A stretch of DNA of 64,000 nucleotides from Thioclava sp. GXIMD4216 (GCF_037949285.1 NZ_CP149927.1:269001-333000); one strand, 5' to 3'. Numbered from the stretch's first letter, positions 55,235 to 64,000 are shown. Made by a program: numbers and translations. Notes: generated by a model from the sequence alone, not told the origin.

Positions 55235-56853
55235 ACGGGTTCGACCCTGTGGCTGTGGCGCGGGCCCGGCAGGAAGGCATCTTCCGCGATACGCTGGAGG
55301 TGGCGCATATCGGTTTTGCCATTGGGGGTGCGCGGCAGATCCGACATGATCTTCATATGGCGGGGCAGCATGAAGCGGGGCAGGAGGTCGCGAAGATGCT
55401 CCAAGATCTCCATTTGCGCGGGCGGATGCGCGGCATGGACCGGAGTCACAAAGGCCACCAGTGCCGCCCCGCGCGGGCCGAGGATCTGCACCACGGCCGC
55501 TTGGGCGACCGCCGGATGGCGGGCCAGCGCGGCCTCTATCTCGCCCAGCTCGACACGGTTGCCGTTGATCTTGACGATCCGGTCGATGCGCCCGTGATAG
55601 ACCAGACCTTCGGGCTGTTCGGACACGATGTCCCCCGTCGCATGGCGCCCTGCCGCATGATCGCGCTGGATCGCGGGGTCGGGATGGTTGAGATAGCCGG
55701 GCGTGACCATCGTCCCTTCGATGACCAGTTCGCCCTTTTCGCCCGGCGCTACGGCATGGCCGGTCTCGGGGTCGCGGATGAACGCGCGCTGGCCGGGAAG
55801 GGGGCGGCCAATCGGGGCGGGATGGTCGGCTGCCAGATCGGCAGGGGTTATGCGATGGAACGTGCAGGCATTGGTCTCTGTCGGGCCATAGAGATTGTAA
55901 AGCGGCATATCCGCCCCGACCTGCGCGGCCATCGCGCGCAGATCGCCAATCGGGAAGACCTCGCCTGCGAAGGCGATCTGGCGCAGCGCCGGGGCATGGG
56001 CAGGGGTCAGCCGCTTGGCACGGGTCAGCATGGTCAGGATCGAGGGCACGGCATAAACTGTTGTCACCCTATACCGCTTCAGCCCCTCGGAAATGGCGAT
56101 GATATTGGATTGCTCTGTTGTGGGGATCGGCCAGACAGAGGCCCCCGCCCGCGCCGCCGCGAACAGATCGAAGGTCGAGAGATCGAAGTGGAAGCTGGCA
56201 TGGTTGCCGATCACATCGGCGGGGCCGAGGCTGAATTCCTTGACCGCCCAGCCGATAAAGGCATCGAGATTGCGATAGGACATCTGCACGCCCTTCGGCA
56301 CACCTGTTGAGCCCGAGGTGAACAGGATCGCGGCAATCCAGTCGGGTTGCGGCTGTGCGGGGTGGTGCGGCACCGGAGCCAGCCGGTCGAGCCGCAGGCT
56401 GGGCACCGGAAGCGCGGGCAGTTCCGCCGTGTCGGCGCAATCGCTGAAGATGACCAGTTGCAGGCTGTCGGGCAGCGGACCGGGCAGATGGGCCAGAAGA
56501 TCGGGCGAGACCACCAGCACCTCGGGGTGCGCCTCGGCCAGAATTCTTGCCGCCCGCTCGCCCGGTTGCGAGGGGTCAAGCGGGATATAGGCAAGCCCCG
56601 CTTCCAGCGCCCCCCAGATCGCGGTGATCGCCTGCGGGCCCTTCTGGGTCCAGATCGCGAGGCGATGCCCTTCCGAGAGGCCCGCGATCTGCAGGTGACC
56701 GGCCAGACGCGCGACCTGTGTGTAAAGCGCGCCATAGGACAGCGGCGTCTCGCCCTTCAGGCACGGGGCCTCGGGCGTGCGGGCTGCATGAACGCGCAGC
56801 CCCTGTGTGACCGGTGTGAACGGCGCGGCCTGCTGGCGGGAGATGTCAGTCAT
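55231..56853 (-). CDS. pigI: PigI-like L-prolyl-AMP ligase (adenylation enzyme)
   Basis: 540 residues of the ANL family. Core motifs are A3 ILFTSGSTGVPKG (residues 177-189), A5 YNLYGPTETN, A7 ATGDIVS, A8 GRIDRIVKINGNRVELGEIE and the A10 lysine in GKTDM. It activates L-proline and loads it onto the carrier PigG. Proline specificity is taken from the context of pigG, pigA and pigH and has not been checked against the binding-pocket code. It overlaps pigH by eight bases. Confidence 0.88.
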   Translation of the reverse strand: MTDISRQQAAPFTPVTQGLRVHAARTPEAPCLKGETPLSYGALYTQVARLAGHLQIAGLSEGHRLAIWTQKGPQAITAIWGALEAGLAYIPLDPSQPGERAARILAEAHPEVLVVSPDLLAHLPGPLPDSLQLVIFSDCADTAELPALPVPSLRLDRLAPVPHHPAQPQPDWIAAILFTSGSTGVPKGVQMSYRNLDAFIGWAVKEFSLGPADVIGNHASFHFDLSTFDLFAAARAGASVWPIPTTEQSNIIAISEGLKRYRVTTVYAVPSILTMLTRAKRLTPAHAPALRQIAFAGEVFPIGDLRAMAAQVGADMPLYNLYGPTETNACTFHRITPADLAADHPAPIGRPLPGQRAFIRDPETGHAVAPGEKGELVIEGTMVTPGYLNHPDPAIQRDHAAGRHATGDIVSEQPEGLVYHGRIDRIVKINGNRVELGEIEAALARHPAVAQAAVVQILGPRGAALVAFVTPVHAAHPPAQMEILEHLRDLLPRFMLPRHMKIMSDLPRTPNGKTDMRHLQRIAEDAFLPGPRHSHRVEPV

Positions 56854-58483
56854 CGACCTCGATCCCCACTTCCTTGGCGCTTTCGATCAGGATCTGGGCG
56901 GCCAGATCGAGATCTTCCAGCGTATGTTCCGAGGTAACCGAAATACGCAGCCGTGCATCGCCCACCGCCACGCCGGGGAAGACCACGGTCTGGCAGAACA
57001 TCCCGCGGGACCGGACCGCACGCCCCAGTTCCAGTGTCTTGCGGTCATCACCGATGACGACGGGCAGGATCGCGCTCTGGGTCTCGCCCAGATCGAAGCC
57101 CGCCCGCAGCAGGCGGCTCTTGAGATGGTCGATATTGCGCCAGAGCGTGGCCAGCCGTTGCGGCTCGGTCATCATTAGCTCGATCGACATGATCAACCCT
57201 GCCGCGACATGGGCGGGGATGGTGGCGGCGAACACATAGGAATTGGCGTAGAAGCGCAGATATTCCACCACCTCGGCCCGCGCCGCGACAAAGCCGCCAA
57301 CGCCTGCGAGCGTTTTCGAGAAGGTGCCCAGTTCCAGATCGACCTGCCCCTTCATCCCGAAATGCTCGCTGGTGCCCGACCCCGTCTTGCCCAGCACACC
57401 GGTGGAATGGGCATCATCCACCAGCACCTTGGCGTCGTATTTGCGCGCCAGTTCCACCAGACGCGGCAGATCGACGATATCGCCATGCATGGAGAACACG
57501 CCATCGGTCACGATCAGGCGCCCGCCCTCGGCATCGGCACTGCGTTCCAGCGTGCGTTCCAGCGAGGCGATGCTGTGCTGGTAGATCTTGCGCGAGGCCC
57601 CCGACAGCTTGCAGCCATCTTGGATGCTCATATGGTTGATCGCATCGGTAAAGACCATGTCACGCTGCGAACAGAGCGCCGAGATCGTGCCCAGATTGGC
57701 GGAATAGCCGGAGGGGAACACGATGGAATCCTCGGTGCCCTTCAGCAGCGACAGTTTCGTTTCCAGCTCTTTATGCAGGATATTCGACCCGCCAATCAGG
57801 CGGCAGCCGGTATTGGTCGCCCCATAGCGGGTTGCGGCATCGCGGATGGCCTCGAGCACCCGCGGGTCATTGGCCAGCCCGAGATAGTTGTTCGAAGCGA
57901 ACATCAGGAATTCGCGGGGGCGGCCCGCCACCTCGTCAAAAATCACCGCGCGGTTCTGGCAGGGGGTCTCCAGCGGCATTCCGTACCAGTAATAGCCCTG
58001 CGCCCGCTGGGCCTGATAGAAGGCGCTGAATTCCCTGGCCTTATGGAACAGGTCACGGCTGGGCAGGTCGGCAAAATCGCGCATGGTGCGGGTGTCTTGC
58101 GGCGCAACGGGGCGCACGTCCTCGGTAGGGGCGTCCTGCGCGGCATTGAGCAGGGTGTCGACCAGATCCGCCGCCCCGCTCTGGGCCGGTTGCGCCGCCA
58201 ATTCGGGCAGGGGCGCAGCGCCAAGCCGCTCCAGCAGCTGGCGGGTGAGATCACGGATCGAACGGATCCCGTCCAGACTGCCCCCTGCACAGTTGCACCG
58301 GCCCATCAGATCGGAATGGATCTCCAGCAGGACGATGCTGTCAATGCCCAGATCGGCCTCGAATTCGGCCTCGGGCGAAAGCTGTTCGGGGCTGTAGCCG
58401 GTATGGTGCTGCACGACCGTAAGGGTCAGCGCGAGCGCGGTTTCGTCACGCGAAAGGTCCAGGGTGGTCTGGTCGTCGCTCAT
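56846..58483 (-). CDS. pigH: PigH-like ACP-PLP condensing enzyme (single visible ACP)
   Basis: 545 residues. Residues about 10-90 are one acyl carrier domain with the phosphopantetheine serine in LGIDSIVLLEIHSDL (S49). From about 150 to the end it is an alpha-oxoamine synthase (8-amino-7-oxononanoate synthase-like): MFASNNYLGLANDPRVLEA, DAINHMSIQDG, DDAHSTGVLGKTG and the PLP lysine in LGTFSKTLAGVGGF. It decarboxylatively condenses the pyrrolyl-ketoacyl chain with serine, giving the bipyrrole HBM. The Serratia PigH is described with two tandem ACPs; only one is seen here. Confidence 0.9.
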   Translation of the reverse strand: MSDDQTTLDLSRDETALALTLTVVQHHTGYSPEQLSPEAEFEADLGIDSIVLLEIHSDLMGRCNCAGGSLDGIRSIRDLTRQLLERLGAAPLPELAAQPAQSGAADLVDTLLNAAQDAPTEDVRPVAPQDTRTMRDFADLPSRDLFHKAREFSAFYQAQRAQGYYWYGMPLETPCQNRAVIFDEVAGRPREFLMFASNNYLGLANDPRVLEAIRDAATRYGATNTGCRLIGGSNILHKELETKLSLLKGTEDSIVFPSGYSANLGTISALCSQRDMVFTDAINHMSIQDGCKLSGASRKIYQHSIASLERTLERSADAEGGRLIVTDGVFSMHGDIVDLPRLVELARKYDAKVLVDDAHSTGVLGKTGSGTSEHFGMKGQVDLELGTFSKTLAGVGGFVAARAEVVEYLRFYANSYVFAATIPAHVAAGLIMSIELMMTEPQRLATLWRNIDHLKSRLLRAGFDLGETQSAILPVVIGDDRKTLELGRAVRSRGMFCQTVVFPGVAVGDARLRISVTSEHTLEDLDLAAQILIESAKEVGIEVDD

Positions 58484-58518
58484 CTCATCTCTCCTGTTGG
58501 GGGCGTCCGCAGGACGTG

Positions 58519-58767
58519 TCAGGCCACGCCCGGTGTCATCAACTCGGTGGTCATGCGGGCAATCGCGCGGATATCGGCAAAGTTTTCCGGCACGATTTTC
58601 GTCAGCGGCACCTGAATGTCGAACTGCGCCTGAAGCAGCTCGATCAGGTCGAAGAAGGCGCTGGAATCGAGAATGTTCAGCTCCAGCAGCGGCGTGTCGG
58701 GCGTCAGCGCCTGATCTTGGCCAAGGCCGTAATTCTCTTCGATAATCTCAAGGATCTGTTGTTCCAT
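58519..58767 (-). CDS. pigG: Peptidyl carrier protein PigG
   Basis: 82 residues, four-helix carrier fold. The phosphopantetheine attachment serine is in NILDSSAFFDLIELL (S35). PigL should arm it, PigI load proline and PigA oxidise the bound prolyl group to pyrrolyl. It lies 35 bases before pigH and 21 after pigF, in the same order as Serratia (F-G-H). Confidence 0.9.
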   Translation of the reverse strand: MEQQILEIIEENYGLGQDQALTPDTPLLELNILDSSAFFDLIELLQAQFDIQVPLTKIVPENFADIRAIARMTTELMTPGVA

Positions 58768-58788
58768 AATCGGGTCCAGTCTTCAGGG

Positions 58789-59805
58789 TCAGGGTTTTTC
58801 GCCGATCAGCAGGACACGCGGTCCCGCCAGCGATGCGGCACGCACGTTCACAAAGCCCGCCGCGCGGAAACGTTCGAGATATTGCCCCGTCGTGCTTTCG
58901 ATGCCGCCATCGCAGGAGACGAGCATATTGATCGACAACAGCGCGACAAAGGCGGGGCCGGACAGGTCATCATCAAGCGGTGTCTCGCTGGCGATGAAGG
59001 TGGCTTTGGGGGGCAGGGCTGCAAAGAGGTTGGACAGGATCGTGGCTTGGGTCTCGGCGCTGTAATCATGCAGCATCCAGCCCATATGCACGAGATCGGC
59101 CGAAATCTCGGGCAGGTTCCCCGTGATCACATCCCCTTCATACACCGCGATGCGCCCGTCCATGCCCGCCTGCGCCAGTTCCTTGCGCATATGGGTCGCA
59201 GCTTCGGGCAGATCGCAGACCGCGGCGTCAAGCTGCGGATTGGCCGCCAGCACCGCGCGGGGCAATGCGGCGCGCCCCGAGCCGATATCGAGGAAGCTGC
59301 GATAGGGGGTGAAGTCGAAGTCACGGGTGAAGCTTTCCACGAAAGGATCGGCCAGCACGCTGAGGAAGGCATGGAAATCCGCGACATCGGCAGGGTCCGA
59401 ATACAGCATCTCGAACCATTTGCGCGGGTCGTTGAAGACCTTCTCGCGCTGGTTGCGGTTCTCGCGGATGCCAGCGGCGGCCTGTCCCCAGAGCGGGTAG
59501 AGGAATTTGGCCGCATGGCGGGCCAGCCCGCCCATATAGGCTGCGCCGTCCCGCAGCAGATAGGGGCGCAGATCGGCGGGCAGCGCGAAGCCCGCTTGGG
59601 TGCGGCTCAGAAAGCCCATCGTTGCCAGCGCGATCAGCAGTTGCTGGCCCGAACTTTCGGGCAGGGCGCAGGTGGCGCAGATCTCGCGGGCCTCGGCCCC
59701 GTCGCGGGCGGCCTCGAAAATGCCAAGCTCGTAGCCGCTGATCAGCGCCTGTGCGTTGAAAAATGACAACAGGGTGCCGCTGACATGGGCAAGGGGAGTG
59801 TCCAT
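58789..59805 (-). CDS. pigF: S-adenosylmethionine-dependent O-methyltransferase PigF
   Basis: 338 residues. A helical dimerisation N-terminus (ALISGYELGIFEAARDGAEA) precedes the Rossmann SAM-binding fold with YRSFLDIGSGRAALPRAVLA (glycine-rich motif I near residue 178). HMGWMLHDYSAE carries the family's catalytic histidine region. PigF methylates the hydroxyl of HBC to MBC, with PigN needed for the reaction. It is 10 bases after pigE. Confidence 0.88.
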   Translation of the reverse strand: MDTPLAHVSGTLLSFFNAQALISGYELGIFEAARDGAEAREICATCALPESSGQQLLIALATMGFLSRTQAGFALPADLRPYLLRDGAAYMGGLARHAAKFLYPLWGQAAAGIRENRNQREKVFNDPRKWFEMLYSDPADVADFHAFLSVLADPFVESFTRDFDFTPYRSFLDIGSGRAALPRAVLAANPQLDAAVCDLPEAATHMRKELAQAGMDGRIAVYEGDVITGNLPEISADLVHMGWMLHDYSAETQATILSNLFAALPPKATFIASETPLDDDLSGPAFVALLSINMLVSCDGGIESTTGQYLERFRAAGFVNVRAASLAGPRVLLIGEKP

Positions 59806-59815
59806 GAATTGGTCC

Positions 59816-62350
59816 TCAGTTCAGGAAGGTCGACATGTCGGCGCAGACGGCACGGAAGGCCTCGACGAAACGGTCGGCCTGATCCTGCGTCAGCGTCAGA
59901 GGGGGTTGCAGACGGATGACGGTGTTGGAATTCGCGGTGACGAAGGTGAGGATATTGTGATCCTGTGCCAGCTTGGTGACGAAGCGCATACAGAACATTT
60001 CCGACAGCGACCCTTCGAAGCGGCGCATCGCGTCCAGCAGGTTCTCGCGGACCTGATCGGGCAGGAAGCGCCATGTCATGTGCCAGTCGCCGGGCAGGCG
60101 GGTGGCAAATTCATGCGCCCCTGCCGAGACCGCCCCCGAGAAGTCGGCGGCAAAGGCCACCGCCAGCATCAGACCCTTGCCGCGGATCTCGCCGATAAAG
60201 GGGAATTCGGCGGTGGCTTCGGCCAGCTTGTGGCGCAGCGCCTCACCGACCCGATGGGCATTGTCCATCACCGTCCCGTCGGCCATCGCCTCCAGCGTGG
60301 CAAGCCCCGCAACTGCGGCCATATTGCCACCGCCAAAGGTGGAGCTATGCGCCACAAAGCGGTCACTGCTGCCATAGGCACGGTCCCATGTCTCCGCACG
60401 GCACAGCGTCGCGCCAATCGGCATCAGACCGCCCGAGAGCGATTTCGACAGGCACAGGATATCGGCATGGATGCCCTCCCACTGGCTGGCCAGAAAACGC
60501 CCCGTGCGCCCCATGCCGGTCTGCACCTCGTCAAGGATCAGCAGCACGCCATAGCGGTCACACAGCTGGCGGACGCCGCGCAGATAGCCCTCGGGCGGCA
60601 CATGCACCCCGCCTTCGCCCAGGATCGGCTCGACGATGAACGCCGCGATATCGCCTTGCGACAGAACCGCTTCCAGCGCGTCCAGATCGCCGAAGGGCAC
60701 AGAGACCGTGCCCGGCAGCAGCGGGCGGAACGGGCGCTGGTGTTTGTCGCGTCCGGTCACCGAAAGCGCGCCGAGGGTCTTGCCATGATAGCTGTTCTCG
60801 ACATGGGCGATGATGTGGTGCGCGGAGGCGGCGCGCGCCAGTTTCAGCGCGGCCTCGATGGCCTCGGTGCCCGAATTCGAGAAGAACACCCGCTCCATCC
60901 GCCCGCCCACGGTCTGGCACAGCCGCTCGGCCAGCAGCGCCGTCTGTTTTGGGAACGAGACATATTGCACGAAATTGGGCTGCGATCCGGCCAGAAACGC
61001 CTGTAGCGAGGTCACCACGGCGGGCGGGTTATGCCCCAGATTGAGGCAGCCATAGCCCGCCACGAAATCCAGATAGTCCTGCCCCTCGGTATCGGTCAGC
61101 ACCACGCCCTGCGCCGTCTCGAAGACGCGGTCGCAATGCAGGGTCTGCAGGAAATCGGCCAGATAGGGGTTGATATGGCGGCGGAAACGCTGCGCGGTAT
61201 CATAATGGGTCTGGCTGTGGCGTTCGGGGAGGATCGGTTGCGCGGTCAGCCCGCTTTCCTTTGGGCGGTCGGTGCAGTGATAGCGGCGGAAGCTGGCAAC
61301 GAAAGAGGGCTCGACGCGCTGGCCATAGGAGGCCAGCGGATCGGGGGCAAAGCCATGCCGCTGGGCGATCTCGCCAATCGCCAGCACCTTCTCGCTGTCC
61401 AGACTGCGCCCGATGGAATAGATCTCGGCGCGGCCTTCCAGAGCCAGCACCAGCGTTTCGGCCAGACAGGCATTGAGTTGCTGCTTGATGGTCAGGTTCA
61501 GGCTTTCGCCGCCGATCCGCACCTGATCGGAAGCGGTCACACAGCCGCCATCGATGATCAGGATATCCTCGCGCTGGGTGGCCACGCTTTCCTCGACATC
61601 GCGCGGCAGCGCCACATCGATCACGATCGAACCGGCGGCAAGGCGATGTGCGTCGATCACCCCGCCCGCCGATGTGGCGGCCACGAAAAAGCGGGTCTCG
61701 CCATAGAAAGCCGAGATATCGCCGCTCAGGCGCAGCTTGTGGTGCCAGCGTTCGGGCAGATGCGCGAGCAGATCCTCGGGTTTGGCCCCTTGGCGGTGGA
61801 CCAGATCCAGTTCGACGCCTTCCTCCAGCAGCAACCGCGCAATCACCAGAGCGATAGAGCCGGGATAGCCCACGATGCAGACACGGTGATCGCTGGGGCG
61901 TAGCTGCATCCAGCGCATGACCTGTTGCAGCGCCCGATAGGCGGCATAAGCGGTCAGGGAATTGCCGCTGGTGACAGGAACGGGGCTGGCATTGGCGACC
62001 TCGATCCCGCGACGCCCGACGATAGAGGTGAACCCGCCCAGCCCCACCAGATCGGCCCCGTCAGCGGCCAGCGATTTTGTGCCTTGGATGACGCGGCGCA
62101 GGCTGCCTTGAGCGTCATGGATCATTTCCTGTGCGGTCAGCGGTAGATAGCGCACCTGACCCGAGGTCTCGGCCCCTGTCGCGCTGACGATGCGGTCGAA
62201 ATTCATGAAGGGCACAAGGTTGTTATGCGACCAGAGATCGCGCGAATAGCCGCTGTGGAAATCCTGGCTGCTGCGCTGCACCAGATCGAGCATTTTCACA
62301 TAGCGTTTCAAAGGGACAGAGGTCGGATGGGCGATGAAACCGAAGCGCAT
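59816..62350 (-). CDS. pigE: PigE: acyl-ACP-reductase-like domain fused to class III aminotransferase
   Basis: 844 residues, close to the Serratia PigE length. Residues about 1-350 resemble long-chain acyl-[ACP] reductase (LVGLGGFTSIVGRRG near 101-115, a Rossmann motif CIVGYPGSIALVIARLLLEE near 158). Residues about 400-844 are a class III aminotransferase: LDFVAGYGCLNLGHNPP, ENSYHGKTLGALSVTG, LILDEVQTGMGRTG and the PLP lysine in CLSKSLSGGLMPIG. PigE aminates 3-acetyloctanal, which cyclises to H2MAP; the reductase-like domain may supply an aldehyde from a thioester. The start is two bases after the pigD stop. Confidence 0.9.
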   Translation of the reverse strand: MRFGFIAHPTSVPLKRYVKMLDLVQRSSQDFHSGYSRDLWSHNNLVPFMNFDRIVSATGAETSGQVRYLPLTAQEMIHDAQGSLRRVIQGTKSLAADGADLVGLGGFTSIVGRRGIEVANASPVPVTSGNSLTAYAAYRALQQVMRWMQLRPSDHRVCIVGYPGSIALVIARLLLEEGVELDLVHRQGAKPEDLLAHLPERWHHKLRLSGDISAFYGETRFFVAATSAGGVIDAHRLAAGSIVIDVALPRDVEESVATQREDILIIDGGCVTASDQVRIGGESLNLTIKQQLNACLAETLVLALEGRAEIYSIGRSLDSEKVLAIGEIAQRHGFAPDPLASYGQRVEPSFVASFRRYHCTDRPKESGLTAQPILPERHSQTHYDTAQRFRRHINPYLADFLQTLHCDRVFETAQGVVLTDTEGQDYLDFVAGYGCLNLGHNPPAVVTSLQAFLAGSQPNFVQYVSFPKQTALLAERLCQTVGGRMERVFFSNSGTEAIEAALKLARAASAHHIIAHVENSYHGKTLGALSVTGRDKHQRPFRPLLPGTVSVPFGDLDALEAVLSQGDIAAFIVEPILGEGGVHVPPEGYLRGVRQLCDRYGVLLILDEVQTGMGRTGRFLASQWEGIHADILCLSKSLSGGLMPIGATLCRAETWDRAYGSSDRFVAHSSTFGGGNMAAVAGLATLEAMADGTVMDNAHRVGEALRHKLAEATAEFPFIGEIRGKGLMLAVAFAADFSGAVSAGAHEFATRLPGDWHMTWRFLPDQVRENLLDAMRRFEGSLSEMFCMRFVTKLAQDHNILTFVTANSNTVIRLQPPLTLTQDQADRFVEAFRAVCADMSTFLN

Positions 62351-62352
62351 GG

Positions 62353-64000
62353 CTAGATCCTTTCTTCGGTATGGGCGCGGAGCGGGCGGTTGCGCCGTCC
62401 CGCCAGTTGGTCTTGCTGCCAGCCCGAAACATGGGCCAGAGACATGCCGTCGCCCTCGTTGTTATGGGCCAGATTGACGGTAAAGAGATTGATACGCCCG
62501 CGTTTGCGCAGATCATGGCGCAGGGCGTCGGGGTCGAATGTGTTGATGGCGCGGGTCACGACCTGATAGCCGCACATATCCTGCTGGCTGTCCTGCGTGC
62601 CCAGATTGAGCACCCGCATCTGCCGGGACGTGCGGTTGAACAGGATCCGCTCCTGATACGAATTGATGGCCGAGAGGCCGCTATTGGCCAGCACGAAAAT
62701 GGTCACGCTCAGGTCGCGGCGCGCCCCGTTGGCAAGGGCGTTTTCCAGCAGGCTGGGCAGGATGTCGGGCACCAGAGCGCGTGCCCCGTCCCCGACAAAG
62801 ACCAGCAGATCGGTGGCGGCGGTCTGCGCCAATGCGACCGTTGCGGTATAGGCATCGCCCATCAGCGCCCGCCCGTACCAGCCCGAAAAGCCCGCGCGGG
62901 TTCTGGGCAGGTTGCGGATGGCCGAGATGCCGCAGCGTCCCACATCGTAAAGCCCCGTGAAATCGTAGCCCTCGGCCTCGATCATATGGCGCAGGAGCGC
63001 GCCCAGCTGACCGAAGAAATAATTGGGTGTCATCGGCAGGACGGGCAGGCTGCTGGACAGGTCCTTCTCGCCCTCGCGGGCCAGTGCGATCGCGGCACGA
63101 CGGCGGGCCAGCAGGGCGTCGGAGATATCCAGCCGCGCCAGAAGATAGGCAAGGGCGGCTTCGGGGTCGTGGCGGATCGCCAGATCGGCAAAGGGGGCGA
63201 GGTGGTCGCTGCGGCGGACGATCTGCGCGATCTGGAACTGCTGGCGCAGCTTGCTTTCACCGAAAGGCGTGGCCGCCTGCGAGATCTTGTCCTCCATGAA
63301 AATCAGCGCCTGCGTCTCGCGCGGGGCAATCCGGCCGCCGCGATACAGATAGCGGTAGACCGGATCGGAAAAGCCATAAACACCAAGCGTGCCGAGATAA
63401 TTGGGGTTGGGACGCCCGTTGTGATGGCTGGCCACCATGCCCGGATGCAGGATGCTGTCGACCAGCGCGATGCCGCTTGCCTCGGCCAGCTCGGTCACAA
63501 GCTGGCGGCAGCGGGGCGGCAATGCGCCGGGCTGTAAAAGCAGGCGTTCGGCATCGCCATTGACCAGATCGACCAGATCATCCAGCGCGGCGGGCGGCGC
63601 GTGGCTTTGCGTCTGGTCCTGTGCGGGGACGGGAACGCAGGGGGCGGGAACGCGGGGGGTGGGCGGCGCGGCCATATTCATGACGGCCTGCGTGGCCAGG
63701 ATGACCACCGGTCCGCGATCTGCGGCATAAAGCGCCATCGCCTGTTCCAGCCCCCGCGCCAGATCCTGCGGCTCGCTGATATAGACAAAGGGCACACCGC
63801 GCGCATGCAGCACGTCGCGACTGTCGAATTCGGGGTTGATGGTGGATTGGAACGCATACCACAGCGCCGGTTTCTGTTCGGCGCAGATCAGGAAACCGCG
63901 CGCGCGGGTCTCGTAGAGATTGGCAAAAGTTCCGCGGAATTCATCGATCATTCCCGAGGTGACGATGGTGACCGAGGGCTTTTCGTAAAGCTGCCAGTTG
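62353..64000 (-). CDS. pigD: PigD-like thiamine-diphosphate enzyme (N-terminal part outside window)
   Basis: The frame continues through the right edge; 548 C-terminal residues are visible (starting NWQLYEKPSVTIVTSGMIDE). The ThDP/magnesium signature is LLVFVGDGARALVPDIL in the acetolactate-synthase-like C-terminal domain, preceded by GFSGWYGRALMGDAYTATVA. PigD uses pyruvate and 2-octenal to make 3-acetyloctanal, the first step of the MAP branch; the Serratia protein has roughly 870 residues, so about 320 are missing here. The gene is two bases before pigE. Other ThDP decarboxylases are possible in principle, but order and context fit PigD. Confidence 0.88.
   Translation of the reverse strand, partial: NWQLYEKPSVTIVTSGMIDEFRGTFANLYETRARGFLICAEQKPALWYAFQSTINPEFDSRDVLHARGVPFVYISEPQDLARGLEQAMALYAADRGPVVILATQAVMNMAAPPTPRVPAPCVPVPAQDQTQSHAPPAALDDLVDLVNGDAERLLLQPGALPPRCRQLVTELAEASGIALVDSILHPGMVASHHNGRPNPNYLGTLGVYGFSDPVYRYLYRGGRIAPRETQALIFMEDKISQAATPFGESKLRQQFQIAQIVRRSDHLAPFADLAIRHDPEAALAYLLARLDISDALLARRRAAIALAREGEKDLSSSLPVLPMTPNYFFGQLGALLRHMIEAEGYDFTGLYDVGRCGISAIRNLPRTRAGFSGWYGRALMGDAYTATVALAQTAATDLLVFVGDGARALVPDILPSLLENALANGARRDLSVTIFVLANSGLSAINSYQERILFNRTSRQMRVLNLGTQDSQQDMCGYQVVTRAINTFDPDALRHDLRKRGRINLFTVNLAHNNEGDGMSLAHVSGWQQDQLAGRRNRPLRAHTEERI

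Noticed and set aside
45160..64000. Tambjamine rather than prodigiosin cluster
   Set aside because: Tambjamine clusters share the bipyrrole genes and have a PigE-like reductase-aminotransferase (TamH). They also carry an acyl-AMP ligase (TamT) and lack a PigD enzyme. Here a PigD-like ThDP enzyme directly precedes pigE and no TamT is visible, so the prodigiosin branch is favoured. The right flank should still be checked.

Overview
The window is gene-dense, GC-rich DNA from an alphaproteobacterium, most likely a Rhodobacterales (Roseobacter/Paracoccus-type) chromosome. This assignment is inferred from the gene families: the indirect methylamine pathway with glutamine synthetase-like, glutamate synthase-like and sarcosine oxidase-like subunits, class Ib nrdHIEF, and the codon and GC style. 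No rRNA, tRNA, CRISPR array, insertion sequence or phage gene was recognised, and I cannot name the genus.

Left part (1-28.4 kb): metabolic and transport operons. A truncated FAD oxidase is followed by an aldehyde dehydrogenase, a tartrate/isopropylmalate dehydrogenase-like enzyme and a succinate-semialdehyde dehydrogenase-like enzyme. Next come pdxY and an Lrp-type regulator divergent from a YqcI/YcgG (GntA-like) haem oxygenase-cupin-amino acid permease operon. An orphan VgrG-PAAR pair (type VI secretion spike) and a sodium-solute symporter with a small membrane partner follow. A TetR-aminotransferase pair faces a four-gene polar amino acid ABC transporter across a perfect palindrome. A GntR-controlled 5-oxoproline operon (NRAMP-like transporter, pxpA, fused pxpB-pxpC, biotin carboxylase) comes next, then yjdM, queD, queE and dgt.

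Middle part (28.4-45.1 kb): a methylamine utilisation locus. A XRE-cupin regulator precedes mgsABC (N-methylglutamate synthase) and gmaS (gamma-glutamylmethylamide synthetase). A divergent GlxA-type AraC regulator separates these from mgdABCD (N-methylglutamate dehydrogenase) and purU. Together they would convert methylamine to N-methylglutamate, release the methyl group as methylene-tetrahydrofolate and drain C1 units to formate. A nrdHIEF class Ib ribonucleotide reductase operon with tandem NrdR-box-like sites follows.

Right part (45.1-64 kb): the most notable region. On the minus strand there is a prodigiosin-type biosynthetic operon. Read in the direction of transcription it runs pigD (cut by the window end), E, F, G, H, I, J, K, L, M, A, N, then a DevB-DevC-DevA-like ABC exporter. 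Beyond it lies a same-strand LuxR-type regulator that keeps all six canonical acyl-homoserine-lactone pocket residues. The visible genes account for the whole bipyrrole (MBC) branch and two of the three steps of the monopyrrole (MAP) branch. pigB and pigC are not in the window and are expected beyond the right edge. Unusual points are the exporter inside the operon, pigA moved to a position after pigM, and a PigH with a single visible ACP domain.
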